From Pachyseris speciosa (lineage: Eukaryota; Cnidaria; Anthozoa; Scleractinia; Pachyseridae), in the NCBI GenBank assembly GCA_016490735.1, contig JAEMWC010000140.1, positions 192,501-256,500 of the forward strand: a DNA stretch of 64,000 bases. Direction: 5' to 3'. Positions 22,264 through 30,867 of this stretch are shown here, piece by piece (position 1 is the stretch's first letter; each line of letters begins with the position of its first letter). The position numbers were made by a program, and so were the translations under genes. The notes beneath the pieces were generated by a model. The model had not been told where the DNA came from. It searched no databases and saw nothing but the letters and a program-made list of their open reading frames with translations.

Positions 22264-22827
22264 ATGAGTTGTAATTCAGTAATCCACAATGAATTAAAGA
22301 ATATGGGAGAATTGTCATGTTCTTTTTGTGATCAGCTATTGGTCAAAGTTGTTAAAAGTGTGAAAGCACCTTGCTGTGATAATCAGAAAATGTTTAACGA
22401 TGATGGTGAAAATGTTTGTCTAAATTGCGGTTCAGTCCACAGCTATGACTATTGTAAAGAGTACGTCGACTTTCATAATAATATGTATAAAATACGGCGA
22501 AAATCTGTATATCATCGGAAGTACCATATTGAAAATGTGATAAATGGTATATGTTGTAAGAATGGACTTCAAATTTCTGTAAAAGATAAAGGCAAAATAT
22601 TGAAAATATTCCAAGAGATAGACACTGTCCTTCCTTTGGTGAATAAGAATCGTAAAAGGATGATAAGTACGAAATTTATGCTTAAGCAAATATTTTTAAT
22701 GCTTGATCTTCCATTTGATAAAATAATAGTTACTAGATCAAAAAAGACGCTTGGATTTTATGATCGATATTGGGTTGAGATTCTATTGTTGAGATTTGAT
22801 AAGATTATTCGTATTATCAAGCAGTGA
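22264..22827 (+). CDS. Probable VLTF3-like late transcription factor
   Basis: A 187-codon protein with two cysteine pairs near the start (CSFC at about 19-22 and CLNC at about 53-56), a basic middle (RRKSVYHRKYH), and a C-terminal part (ISTKFMLKQIFLMLDLP, then KKTLGFYDRYWVEILL). The zinc ribbon plus this helical tail match the layout of poxvirus/NCLDV VLTF3-like factors, which occur in Polintons and related viruses and switch on late genes. I judge this from pattern only; another zinc-ribbon factor is possible. It runs inwards from the left inverted repeat and its stop overlaps the end of the convergent gene at 22817. Frame intact. Confidence 0.5.
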   Translation: MSCNSVIHNELKNMGELSCSFCDQLLVKVVKSVKAPCCDNQKMFNDDGENVCLNCGSVHSYDYCKEYVDFHNNMYKIRRKSVYHRKYHIENVINGICCKNGLQISVKDKGKILKIFQEIDTVLPLVNKNRKRMISTKFMLKQIFLMLDLPFDKIIVTRSKKTLGFYDRYWVEILLLRFDKIIRIIKQ

Positions 22828-23302
22828 ATTTTTCATCATATTTCAGTAGGTACTTATCAATAATTGGACTATTATCAGTCACATAATCATCGATATTCTT
22901 CATTGAGATTTGTATACTTGAAGCATCAAAATCACCACTTCTCAACTTGTCTTTTATTGAATTGAGTAGATGTTGATAGCTTTGATAAGCATATGTGCAA
23001 TTCTGGATTTTCAAATCTAGGTTTTTATGCTTCATCCACCCTTGTATCAAAAGTGCTGCTGTACTGATGGCTACCAAACTAACACCACCTGTTGCCACAC
23101 TTGTGGCGAGACCCCCAGTTGCAAAGATGATGGACAAGGAATTCCCCAGTAATTTCCATTTTTTGAACCGTTTAACAGCCTGTTTATGAGCCCAACACTT
23201 TCTGTGATATGTGTGGTAATAGGCTTTTAATTCATTTACCTGATCTTCTGTTAATTCACCTGAAATATGGTTCCAGCTGAATATGCTTTTTCGCTCTTTC
23301 AT
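22817..23302 (-). CDS. Two-helix membrane protein, unknown
   Basis: 161 codons. A polar N-terminal half (coiled, rich in His/Lys/Tyr) is followed by two hydrophobic stretches with a short turn (LLGNSLSIIFATGGLATSVA and GVSLVAISTAALLIQGW, about residues 52-88), then an amphipathic helix and an acidic tail. The hairpin of two glycine-rich membrane spans suggests a small membrane-active protein, for instance a virion membrane or entry/lysis factor. That role is inference from topology. It is 9 bp from the next gene upstream on the same strand. No TCTAA motif is visible before its ATG. Confidence 0.6.
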   Translation of the reverse strand: MKERKSIFSWNHISGELTEDQVNELKAYYHTYHRKCWAHKQAVKRFKKWKLLGNSLSIIFATGGLATSVATGGVSLVAISTAALLIQGWMKHKNLDLKIQNCTYAYQSYQHLLNSIKDKLRSGDFDASSIQISMKNIDDYVTDNSPIIDKYLLKYDEKFTA

Positions 23303-23311
23303 ACAATATGC

Positions 23312-23731
23312 TTATATAACGATTCTGTTCAACACACAGTACCACAAACCAGACAATTGCCCACTTAGAGGTGATAACTTACTAATTTTAGTCGTCAAGA
23401 AAGACGGTAGAGCATAAGAATATCCTCTATCAAGTGCATGTTTGACATAAAACCTACCAAAGGCATCGTGTAATATACCATGTGTCTGTAATGTATCAAT
23501 CCAACCAAGAGTATGCTCCAAAAAATGTGTTAAGCAGCCTTCACCGGGACCGATTAATCCAATGCCTATATGCTCCTGGATAATATCTCTCACTTCAATA
23601 TATTTGTTGAAATGTTTGTGATATAGAAACTGATAAACCAAAGCTGATTTCAAAATCCTCTTATCAACACCAGGGTTTTTCCGTTCAGCATCCCGAATGA
23701 ACCATCGTACAAATCTTATAATCTGCTTCAT
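23312..23731 (-). CDS. Unknown Polinton protein, 139 aa
   Basis: It starts MKQIIRFVRWFIRDAERKNPG. The centre contains GPGEGCLTHFLEHTLGWIDT and THGILHDAFGRFY. The His-Asp pair in ILHDAF and the nearby Gly-Pro-Gly recall catalytic HD patterns, but I cannot place it in a family. The C-terminus is hydrophobic (LSGLWYCVLNRIVI) and might be a membrane anchor. Frame intact, between the membrane protein and the lectin-type fibre gene on the same strand. Confidence 0.5.
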   Translation of the reverse strand: MKQIIRFVRWFIRDAERKNPGVDKRILKSALVYQFLYHKHFNKYIEVRDIIQEHIGIGLIGPGEGCLTHFLEHTLGWIDTLQTHGILHDAFGRFYVKHALDRGYSYALPSFLTTKISKLSPLSGQLSGLWYCVLNRIVI

Positions 23732-23749
23732 AATAATTGATTACATAAT

Positions 23750-24688
23750 TCAAAGATCGAAATAATCTTCAAGGAAACGGAACATATTTTTTAATTCATC
23801 ATTAGACAGAGATTTCTGCCAAACAGCAAAAGCATAAAGATCCATTTCACAAAAATTAATTGCAGAACCATCTGTATGAACTTGACAACCAATAAACATT
23901 TCTTGTGCACTACCAGTCAATGTTGCTGAAATTGATCCTGTTCCAACTGGTGTCATTGATGAAATACCTCTGAAAAATTCCATATTATGACCATCAACTC
24001 GAACAGTAAAAACTTCAATATTTCCCGTCAGATTGGCCAAAGAAGAAACAGCGAGTCTTCCATTTGATGTAGAACCGAAATCAATATAACATACTCCATC
24101 AATCCAAGGCAGATGAACACCAAATCTAATAGCACCCTTACCCCATTGAAATTGTGATTGATATTTTGTTTGTTTTGTGTTTGCAATGATTATAACAGTA
24201 CAAGTATTTCCACTCTGTCCAGCAACTTTAGAAACATCAAATGAACTGTTTTCCAAGTAGTCATCACTACCATCAAAACGTATGAAAAACTTTTTCTTGA
24301 CTGAATCTCTCAGTAACAATGGTTTTTTCGAATTAGAAGTTTGTGTAAAAGTGACATTATTAACAGGATCCAGCCAACTAGAAACTCTATCATCAGCATC
24401 AGTTGTCACTACAGACAGAGCTGGTATCAAAGCAATTGAAATTCCATCAAGAACAGGTATACCAGGCAGTGAATTTGAAATAACAAAAGTTACTCTATCT
24501 AACTTCAAATCTAGTTGTTTTTTTGTTACACAATCATCATCTGATGTTCCTTCATCAACATTAGTTATTTTATTTCCTCCAATATCAAAATGCCCATCTT
24601 GTGTTAATGTAAATCCATCACCTTGTGGACCCTGTGGGCCTATATCACCTTTATTGTCTTGATTTAGTGAATGATTGAATACACCCAT
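23750..24688 (-). CDS. Short fibre: collagen-like stalk and LamG-like lectin head
   Basis: 312 codons. Residues 1-10 (MGVFNHSLNQ) resemble the start of the larger neighbour fibre. A brief Gly-X-Y run follows (GDIGPQGPQG), then a fibre repeat (DGHFDIGGNKITNVDEGTSD, then DDCVTKKQLD). From about residue 85 to the end the sequence resembles a concanavalin A/LamG-like beta sandwich: SWLDPVNNVTF, FIRFDGSDDYLENSSFD, TVIIIANTKQ, and at the end EMDLYAFAVWQKSLSNDELKNM, a classic final strand and helix of this fold. It probably binds a sugar or a host-surface partner at the tip of a virion spike (inferred). TCTAA lies 12 bases before the ATG. Frame intact. Confidence 0.75.
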   Translation of the reverse strand: MGVFNHSLNQDNKGDIGPQGPQGDGFTLTQDGHFDIGGNKITNVDEGTSDDDCVTKKQLDLKLDRVTFVISNSLPGIPVLDGISIALIPALSVVTTDADDRVSSWLDPVNNVTFTQTSNSKKPLLLRDSVKKKFFIRFDGSDDYLENSSFDVSKVAGQSGNTCTVIIIANTKQTKYQSQFQWGKGAIRFGVHLPWIDGVCYIDFGSTSNGRLAVSSLANLTGNIEVFTVRVDGHNMEFFRGISSMTPVGTGSISATLTGSAQEMFIGCQVHTDGSAINFCEMDLYAFAVWQKSLSNDELKNMFRFLEDYFDL

Positions 24689-24700
24689 TATAATATTATT

Positions 24701-24705
24701 TTAGA
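24701..24705 (-). promoter_or_regulatory. TCTAA start-proximal motif
   Basis: TCTAA on the minus strand, 12 bases before the ATG of the short fibre (24688), followed by an AT-rich TATTATA step. Confidence 0.55.
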
Positions 24706-27700
24706 TTAATTCATGACCACTTCAAGTGTGAATGCTATATCAAATGCTCCACTATTGGGATGTGAATAGTCAATTATAAAATAGCCTCTCGATAATGATT
24801 TATTGACGTCAACCGTTGTGATGTTTCTACCCGCAGCACCATGTCTGTATTCAAAAATTGTTGATGGTAATGGTAAATTTCCAGCACCTTCAGCTTTTGT
24901 CTTGAAGTAGAATATTCCGGGTTTTGTTCCTTGTATTACATACATATTCTTAATATGAAAGTTATTGTTATGAATGACTAAAAAATCAGCGCCATTTATT
25001 AATACAGGCTTTAAAACATTCTTATTATGTCCTTGTTTGGCTTTAACAGAGCAATTTAAATATTGTATTTGACCGATTATTCCATTCCCATTCAAATTTA
25101 GATCACCTCCTAATTTCGGCCTGTAAAGAGCAAATCCACCCAAATCGAAAGCCGTTTCCATAATTACACCTGTAACGCTTGAACGAAATAGATTCAAACT
25201 ATTATTATGAATTCTAAAGCCATTCAGATTTAAATCACCACCAAGTTTAGCCTCTTTTATCAGATAAGTGTTCATATTAATATTATTTAGCATTGTAAAT
25301 TCACCATTGTCTCCACCAAACAACCAATTTTCATTTTCTTTCACATCAAAACCATTCAAATCTAAATCAGTTTGTAATTGTATTGTTTCATTCACGATTT
25401 TGAAAGGTTCAGAGAAGTCGTAAACACTTGATGGAACGTCTGCAGCTTCGAAATCAATACCATATACAACACAAGGAACTTTGTACTTATTTGGATAAGT
25501 TGGGTTAGCATTAATTTTAATCGTACAATATAAATATTTAGATGATGAACTTGCTGAAGATTTTTCAAACCATAATAAATATCTCGAATGATCTTCATTT
25601 CTGTTGTCAAATTTTCTCCCTACAGTTTTATGAATTGTAATTCCACCAGTTGCACTGAATGTTACACTACTAAGATTCATTCCTTCATAATCAGGAAATA
25701 GCCATTCAAGAATGAAAGTGTATTTTCCATCTTTTATTGTATACATATTAAATCCAATCTTAGCTTCGTAAATATGATTAGCTTCTTTATTCAAGTCTAC
25801 ATCAATGACCTTTTTTGAAATCAAATGTGGTGAACGAGGTAAATTGACATATCCATTAACTGTCAAGCCATTTTCAGTGCTAATTTCATCGATATCATTC
25901 ATCAAATATTTGAAAGCATTCTTTGGATGAGAAGCAGATGAAATATGACTTTTTCCTAATTGATCTAAATTCACGGCATCAGTTTTATTTGTTCCTTCTT
26001 TTAAGTCAATGATTTTATGCCCTCTAAGTTTCATATCCGCTGCCATCGCATTTGTTCCATTCAATAATAAAGTGTTTGCTCTGATAGTTTGTGAAGCTTG
26101 ATTTAAAACTCTGAAGTTCACTGCATCAGTTTCATTCACCACGTCCGCTAAATTCGTCACTTTATTTCCACCCATCGACAAATCGCCATACATTGCAGTC
26201 GAACCATCTCGTCGGAGAAAATATTCGTCAGTATAACGTTTTGTCACCGCATCGTCTGCGTTGACGGGTGGAGCAAGATCAGTAATGGCATTGTTGTTCA
26301 TATTTAGATTTTGTTGTGCAATCGTATCGAGTTTGGTTTGCAACCTCTGGTCCACATAACTTTTGTTTACAGCGTCTTGTGGGTTTGAGGGGTTATCCTG
26401 CAGGTTGAGGATTTTGTTTAATTTCATGTCAACATTACTACCAAACGCAACATGACCGTTTTCAATTTCATAAGCTGGGTCATGAACAAAGTAAGACAAA
26501 TTGGTATGATAGCCATAGGCCCCATAAACGATGATATGTGTTTTGGTGTTAGACGCAGGAGCTGTGCTGGAAAGTTCCACCTGTATTGCCGCTTGACCAC
26601 CACTGGTTTTTTCGATTCGGAAAAGCTTCTTCATATAACCATCAACGTGTGGAGTTTGGGGAAAAGGTTTTTGAAACGGCTGTCCCGCATCTCGTATATT
26701 TACAGTTGGAAGGGTTAAATCGACTGTTGCGCTTCTTGGGTCAGATGGTGAGTAAAACTCAACAACAAAAGTGTACTGACTGTTTCTCAAAGATGTCACA
26801 TTAAAACGAATTTTGGATGTAAAGTTGCCTCTTCGTTTGATGAAAAAAGACAATGATGACTTGTTTATGTGATAAGGTGATCTGTCAAAATTCTCAATTT
26901 GAAGGTTTGTTGCACCACTGACTGCAGAAGACTTGGATATGTCTTTTAACAGAAAAGCGAATGGGTTGCGTTGAGCTCCTGATGCTGAAAAAACAAGGTC
27001 ATCAACATACTTTTTGTTGGCAGAATCTTTGTCAGAAGTTGGAGCCTCAACATTTGTTATTTTATTGACACCCATGTCAAGATCACCGGTCATTGCAACA
27101 CTTCCATCTTTTTTAAGAAATGGAGAAACATCAATGCCGGTAATTCCAGCAATTTCAGTATCAACATACCCCTTTGTGGCTGAATCATTGTTTGCTGTTG
27201 GCGCTGCTACATTAGTCAATTTGTTACCTCCAAGATTCAAATCAGAAGTCATTGCAACACTTCCATCTTTTTTCACAAAGTTATTATTGAGATATGTTTT
27301 ATCCACTTTACCTATTACACCATCATCAACGTATTTTCTAGTTGCGCAGTCTTGTGGAAGTATAGGGCGTCCAACATTGACTATTCTATGAAAACTCATT
27401 TTAAGCTCATGATTAAATACAATTCTTCCTTCTTCTAATTCAAAAGCTGGGTCGTGAATATGTGATAAAATGATATTAGAAAATCCATAAACACCATAAA
27501 CTATGACATGATGTTTGGCATTATTTTGTAAATATGGTGAGATCAACAATAATTCCATTGATGTGGAACCATGACTTGTTTTTTCAAGGAAGAATATTCT
27601 CTTAAGATAACCATCAACAAGATGAGTCTTTGGAAATGCTCTTTTTATTGAATCCTTTCTTTCAATTAAATTAGATGACAGATTATCGTCATCAACTGTT

Positions 27701-28251
27701 GCATTGTTTGGATTACCATCAGTATAAAACTCAACAACTAAAGTGTACTTTGAAACTTCCAATTGTGTCAGATCAAAACGAAGAACAGTTGTAAGACCAG
27801 CAGAAGGAATAACAAAAGACAAGGCTTTTTTATTGAAATTGTATGGGCTTTTATCATAGTCTTCTAATCGCAGATTATTCGCATTTCTAAGAATAGTTGT
27901 TTTTGATGTATCTTCAAGAAGAAATTTGAATGGATTAACACGTGTTCCTTCAATTGATAAAACAGCATCATTAACATATCCCAAGTTAGCAGAATCATAA
28001 TGATTTACTGGATCACCAACATCTGTCAAACGTTTATTTTCAATGTCATAATTACCATCTTGTGTTAATCTAAATCCATCACCTTTGGGACCAACAGCTC
28101 CAGTAGCTCCTTGTGGACCAATTGCACCTGTATTACCTTTTGGACCTCTATCACCTTTTTCACCTTTGGGACCAACTGGACCAGCTGGGCCTCTTTCACC
28201 AGTACCAGTTTCTGTTTTATCTTGATTTATTTGAGCATTAAAAACTCCCAT
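24706..28251 (-). CDS. Large trimeric-fibre-like protein with collagen start
   Basis: 1181 codons, open throughout. Residues 1-10 (MGVFNAQINQ) are shared with the short fibre. Residues ~17-60 are Gly-X-Y repeats (GERGPAGPVGPKGEKGDRG…). Then come repeated phage-tail-fibre-type units of the pattern GGNKLTNVAAPTANNDSATK-GYVD, some reading LGGDLNLNG. Between these are three paralogous blocks of about 150 residues, each opening with NPF/NAF-x-(F/Y)-L and containing a SP(Y/H)-x-I/F-x-K element (starting near residues 101, 430 and 785). The C-terminus is a compact domain ending ALEVVMN-like. The plan is a long trimeric spike: anchor, collagen-like neck, beta-rich shaft, head. A role in host attachment is inferred. 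TCTAA lies 12 bases before the ATG. Confidence 0.75.
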   Translation of the reverse strand: MGVFNAQINQDKTETGTGERGPAGPVGPKGEKGDRGPKGNTGAIGPQGATGAVGPKGDGFRLTQDGNYDIENKRLTDVGDPVNHYDSANLGYVNDAVLSIEGTRVNPFKFLLEDTSKTTILRNANNLRLEDYDKSPYNFNKKALSFVIPSAGLTTVLRFDLTQLEVSKYTLVVEFYTDGNPNNATVDDDNLSSNLIERKDSIKRAFPKTHLVDGYLKRIFFLEKTSHGSTSMELLLISPYLQNNAKHHVIVYGVYGFSNIILSHIHDPAFELEEGRIVFNHELKMSFHRIVNVGRPILPQDCATRKYVDDGVIGKVDKTYLNNNFVKKDGSVAMTSDLNLGGNKLTNVAAPTANNDSATKGYVDTEIAGITGIDVSPFLKKDGSVAMTGDLDMGVNKITNVEAPTSDKDSANKKYVDDLVFSASGAQRNPFAFLLKDISKSSAVSGATNLQIENFDRSPYHINKSSLSFFIKRRGNFTSKIRFNVTSLRNSQYTFVVEFYSPSDPRSATVDLTLPTVNIRDAGQPFQKPFPQTPHVDGYMKKLFRIEKTSGGQAAIQVELSSTAPASNTKTHIIVYGAYGYHTNLSYFVHDPAYEIENGHVAFGSNVDMKLNKILNLQDNPSNPQDAVNKSYVDQRLQTKLDTIAQQNLNMNNNAITDLAPPVNADDAVTKRYTDEYFLRRDGSTAMYGDLSMGGNKVTNLADVVNETDAVNFRVLNQASQTIRANTLLLNGTNAMAADMKLRGHKIIDLKEGTNKTDAVNLDQLGKSHISSASHPKNAFKYLMNDIDEISTENGLTVNGYVNLPRSPHLISKKVIDVDLNKEANHIYEAKIGFNMYTIKDGKYTFILEWLFPDYEGMNLSSVTFSATGGITIHKTVGRKFDNRNEDHSRYLLWFEKSSASSSSKYLYCTIKINANPTYPNKYKVPCVVYGIDFEAADVPSSVYDFSEPFKIVNETIQLQTDLDLNGFDVKENENWLFGGDNGEFTMLNNINMNTYLIKEAKLGGDLNLNGFRIHNNSLNLFRSSVTGVIMETAFDLGGFALYRPKLGGDLNLNGNGIIGQIQYLNCSVKAKQGHNKNVLKPVLINGADFLVIHNNNFHIKNMYVIQGTKPGIFYFKTKAEGAGNLPLPSTIFEYRHGAAGRNITTVDVNKSLSRGYFIIDYSHPNSGAFDIAFTLEVVMN

Positions 28252-28263
28252 TATATCATCTTG

Positions 28264-28268
28264 TTAGA
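28264..28268 (-). promoter_or_regulatory. TCTAA start-proximal motif
   Basis: Minus strand, 12 bases before the ATG of the large fibre (28251). Confidence 0.55.
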
Positions 28269-28508
28269 TTAATTTTCTTCATCACTGCTTTCATCTTCCG
28301 AGAATTCAGGTGGTATGGTTTCATAGATGACAGGTAGTCTCTTATTGTTTTTCAATACTTTTTGTGTCCTCCTGTATACTTCCATTTTGATTTTTTCAGC
28401 GATTTCAAATGGTGTTTCAACAGCAGCGTCAGGTTTGATCAATTTTTCGATTCTTTCTGTTCTGGGATTCTCCTGTTTTTCTGGATTTTGAAAATTATTG
28501 ATTGCCAT
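28269..28508 (-). CDS. Small acidic-tailed protein, unknown
   Basis: 79 codons: MAINNFQNPEKQENPRTERI, a central amphipathic helix (ETPFEIAEKIKMEVYRRTQK) and an acidic end (EFSEDESSDEEN). No family recognised. It lies between the ATPase and the large fibre in one leftward gene series. Two TCTAA copies precede the ATG (28515-28519 and 28520-28524). The second has the 11-base spacing seen elsewhere. Confidence 0.55.
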   Translation of the reverse strand: MAINNFQNPEKQENPRTERIEKLIKPDAAVETPFEIAEKIKMEVYRRTQKVLKNNKRLPVIYETIPPEFSEDESSDEEN

Positions 28509-28519
28509 ATAATATTAGA

Positions 28520-28524
28520 TTAGA
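28520..28524 (-). promoter_or_regulatory. TCTAA start-proximal motif
   Basis: Minus strand, 11 bases before the ATG at 28508. A further copy lies at 28515-28519. Confidence 0.5.
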
Positions 28525-29162
28525 TTAAACAGCACCATAAAAATTCCTCTTGATTGTTTTCATTGGCTTGTCAACATAACAGAAGGAATATGGTTTTTTG
28601 GTTGCTTCAATGTATTTCTTCTTGTCGATTCCAAGCTCCTGTGCAATCAAGTTCCTTTCTCTTGAGGATGGGAAATCATAAAGGCAGAAGTGACTGCAAT
28701 TGAGTCTGATTGATTTTGGACAGCCATAGAATGATTGTGTGAGATATATGACTGAACAGTTCTTGTGTCTCCCTGAATGAAATAGCTTATGATTTGATCT
28801 TGTTTTTTATCAGTCTCGAAATCATCAAAAACAACCAATCGCTGCAAATCTGTGTCTTTTATTTGTTCAACTGGCAATATCTCTTCTTGACTGCAAACCA
28901 AGGCAGGATATCCAATGTGACTGCTTATTTCATTCATTACTTTCCGCAGATATTGATACTTGTCTTGATCCAAATTTTTTGCATAAAGATGTATCTGATC
29001 ATAATAAACCAATGGTTCCATAATCAGATGCATGAACAATGTTGTCTTTCCAGATCCAGAATTACCAGCCAGCAGCATCCTGAAAGTGTCTTTTGGCATA
29101 TACGGATACAACTGTCTGAATGAATTCTTTAAACCCTGAATATCATAATTAGGGATTTCCAT
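28525..29162 (-). pseudogene. Packaging ATPase of the FtsK/A32 type, one frame break
   Basis: The first 130 codons are open and contain the Walker A loop GNSGSGKT (residues 33-40) and Walker B LVVFDDFE (about 109-116). They match the DNA-packaging ATPases of Polintons, adintoviruses and NCLDV (A32 type). The frame then leaves the family at about 28770 and stops at 28647. The rest of the ATPase is visible in the neighbouring frame down to the stop at 28525-28527, including the polar 'sensor' strand after Walker B. The break is a single-base loss next to a run of Gs, so a sequencing or assembly error cannot be excluded. TCTAA is 11 bases before the ATG. The enzyme would pump DNA into the capsid. 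Confidence 0.85.
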
Positions 29163-29173
29163 ATGTAAATAGT

Positions 29174-29187
29174 TTAGATTAGTCTAA
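29174..29187. promoter_or_regulatory. Back-to-back TCTAA motifs between ATPase and coiled-coil gene
   Basis: TTAGATTAGTCTAA is nearly its own complement. It supplies TCTAA to the minus-strand ATPase (29174-29178, 11 bases before its ATG) and to the plus-strand gene (29183-29187, 11 bases before ATG 29199). The two start codons are only 36 bases apart. Confidence 0.65.
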
Positions 29188-29198
29188 CACAATTGTAT

Positions 29199-30062
29199 AT
29201 GGATATAGAACGAATGAAAAGGCTTCTTAAAAGTGGAATTGAAGCTGGAAACAAAACAAGAGAAGTTCGTGATGTTATCAAGACTTATGAATACAGAAAA
29301 CAGGATGCATATGATACAACATCAGAATTGCTGAAACCCTCTATTGATGTCCAGAAGAGTGTGAAAGAAAGTGTCGACGAAAAACAGGATGAAGTCATTA
29401 AACAGTTGAAAAAGAATCAAAAAGCCTTAACATCTGGTTTTGAAGATCTTATGCTATTAAACACGTTACCTGAATCAGTACCAATGAAAACAACATTACC
29501 AATTGATTACAAACCTAAAATGATGACTGAAACAGAAACACCATATAAGTCGAATCTTGATAAAGGTTTTTCACTTGAGGATATTCAAACATTGATGAAA
29601 CATAATTTAGCTCCTCCATCACAGATATTTAAATCATATATTGATGGAACAATCGATATTAATGAGTATAACAGAAATATTGGTGAAATAACCAAAGATG
29701 TTGGAAGAAAAAAAGCTCATCTATCAACAACCAAAACAAATAGGGATAAAAATAAAGAAAAGATATATCAATTGACTCAAGAGATTAAATTATTGCAAAA
29801 GTACCGAAAAAGAATTGGCGCCGTTGAGGAAGGTGCACAAACTATTGGTTCAGGCATGGGAAGGAGAAGTGCAATGGGTTCAAGGGGTGCATTTTTGGGT
29901 GACATGCTTTCAAGACTACAGTTGCTTGGTGGATCTATTTCAGCCGGCAACAACAGCAGAAATGTTCAAAATGAATTCACAAAAATATTGCATACATTAA
30001 ACAGACTGGGAATCCTGAAAACCGGTGAGCTAAATAAAATAATGATGAAATATCTAATGTAA
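29199..30062 (+). CDS. Coiled-coil virion-type protein, unknown
   Basis: About 287 codons from MDIERMKRLLKSGIEAGNK. The ATG at 29199 is preferred because it has TCTAA 11 bases upstream. Long charged helices (KQDEVIKQLKKNQKALTSGF; DKNKEKIYQLTQEIKLLQKY) flank a Pro-rich middle, and a Gly/Ser/Met-rich segment (GSGMGRRSAMGSRGAFLGDM) precedes the final helices. This layout is usual for a scaffold or minor virion protein. It starts the rightward structural gene series and its last codons contain the TCTAA element of the next gene. Frame intact. Confidence 0.55.
   Translation: MDIERMKRLLKSGIEAGNKTREVRDVIKTYEYRKQDAYDTTSELLKPSIDVQKSVKESVDEKQDEVIKQLKKNQKALTSGFEDLMLLNTLPESVPMKTTLPIDYKPKMMTETETPYKSNLDKGFSLEDIQTLMKHNLAPPSQIFKSYIDGTIDINEYNRNIGEITKDVGRKKAHLSTTKTNRDKNKEKIYQLTQEIKLLQKYRKRIGAVEEGAQTIGSGMGRRSAMGSRGAFLGDMLSRLQLLGGSISAGNNSRNVQNEFTKILHTLNRLGILKTGELNKIMMKYLM
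30053..30057 (+). promoter_or_regulatory. TCTAA motif inside the preceding gene's last codons
   Basis: TCTAA lies 11 bases before the penton ATG at 30069 and overlaps the codons for the final Leu-Met of the upstream gene. Confidence 0.55.
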
Positions 30063-30068
30063 AAGTAT

Positions 30069-30854
30069 ATGACAGAAATTTCATTACGATTCAACAGTAA
30101 AAACAGAGACAAAATTGGTGTCAGCAAGAGTCATGATTTTGAAAAAAGATTTAATTCACCTCTTAAATTAACGAATGATTTAAAATATGAAATGGCTGTG
30201 AATGTCATCAATATGACATACAGTTGGTACAATATCAGAGATATTTTTGGGAATAATCAAATGAAATACAGCTATGACAAAGGTGTAAACTGGGAAACAA
30301 TAACATTCGTTAACGGGATGTATTCATACGACGATATCAATAGTTACATTCATGAGTATATGAGAAAAAACAGCCATGTACTGAATCCATCTGAAACAGA
30401 CAAATCAAAATTCCTGTATGGTATTAACATGTATTTCGTTTTGTCAACATATCGCATTTTGATTGAACTTGATGAAAACTATAGAGTGGATCTGAGAAAT
30501 CTTGATTTCAGAAAACTTATCGGTTTCGATTCAAAATTAGTTCCAGCCACAGAATATGGAACAAATCTACCTGATATTACAAGAGGAGTAGATGAAATTT
30601 ATATCAATTGTGATTTGGTGACAGATAGCATTGTTGATGGAAATAGCACAAATACAATCGCTGTTATTCCTGTCACAGATCTCGTTAGAAGTTTACCTTT
30701 CACTTACAAACCTCGTTTTCTTTCATGGAATCCTGTCTCAACACATACAATCAGCTCAATACGTTTTTATGTCACTGATTCTTCTAGAGCTCCAGTCGAT
30801 TTAAATGGGATAGATTGGTATATTGAGTTGTTCTTGAGAGAGACAGAATTATAA
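30069..30854 (+). CDS. Minor capsid protein, penton-like single jelly roll
   Basis: 261 codons, open. It begins MTEISLRFNSKNRDKIGVSK and ends with the conserved LNGIDWYIELFLRETEL strand. The pattern of short beta strands (YEMAVNVINMTYSWYNI; YRILIELDENYRVDLRNL; SSIRFYVTDSSRAPVDLNG) agrees with the penton (minor capsid) protein of Polintons, which closes the five-fold vertices. Its position directly before the core protein and major capsid protein is the usual order. TCTAA is 11 bases before the ATG. Confidence 0.8.
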   Translation: MTEISLRFNSKNRDKIGVSKSHDFEKRFNSPLKLTNDLKYEMAVNVINMTYSWYNIRDIFGNNQMKYSYDKGVNWETITFVNGMYSYDDINSYIHEYMRKNSHVLNPSETDKSKFLYGINMYFVLSTYRILIELDENYRVDLRNLDFRKLIGFDSKLVPATEYGTNLPDITRGVDEIYINCDLVTDSIVDGNSTNTIAVIPVTDLVRSLPFTYKPRFLSWNPVSTHTISSIRFYVTDSSRAPVDLNGIDWYIELFLRETEL

Positions 30855-30867
30855 AACCTAATAGTAT

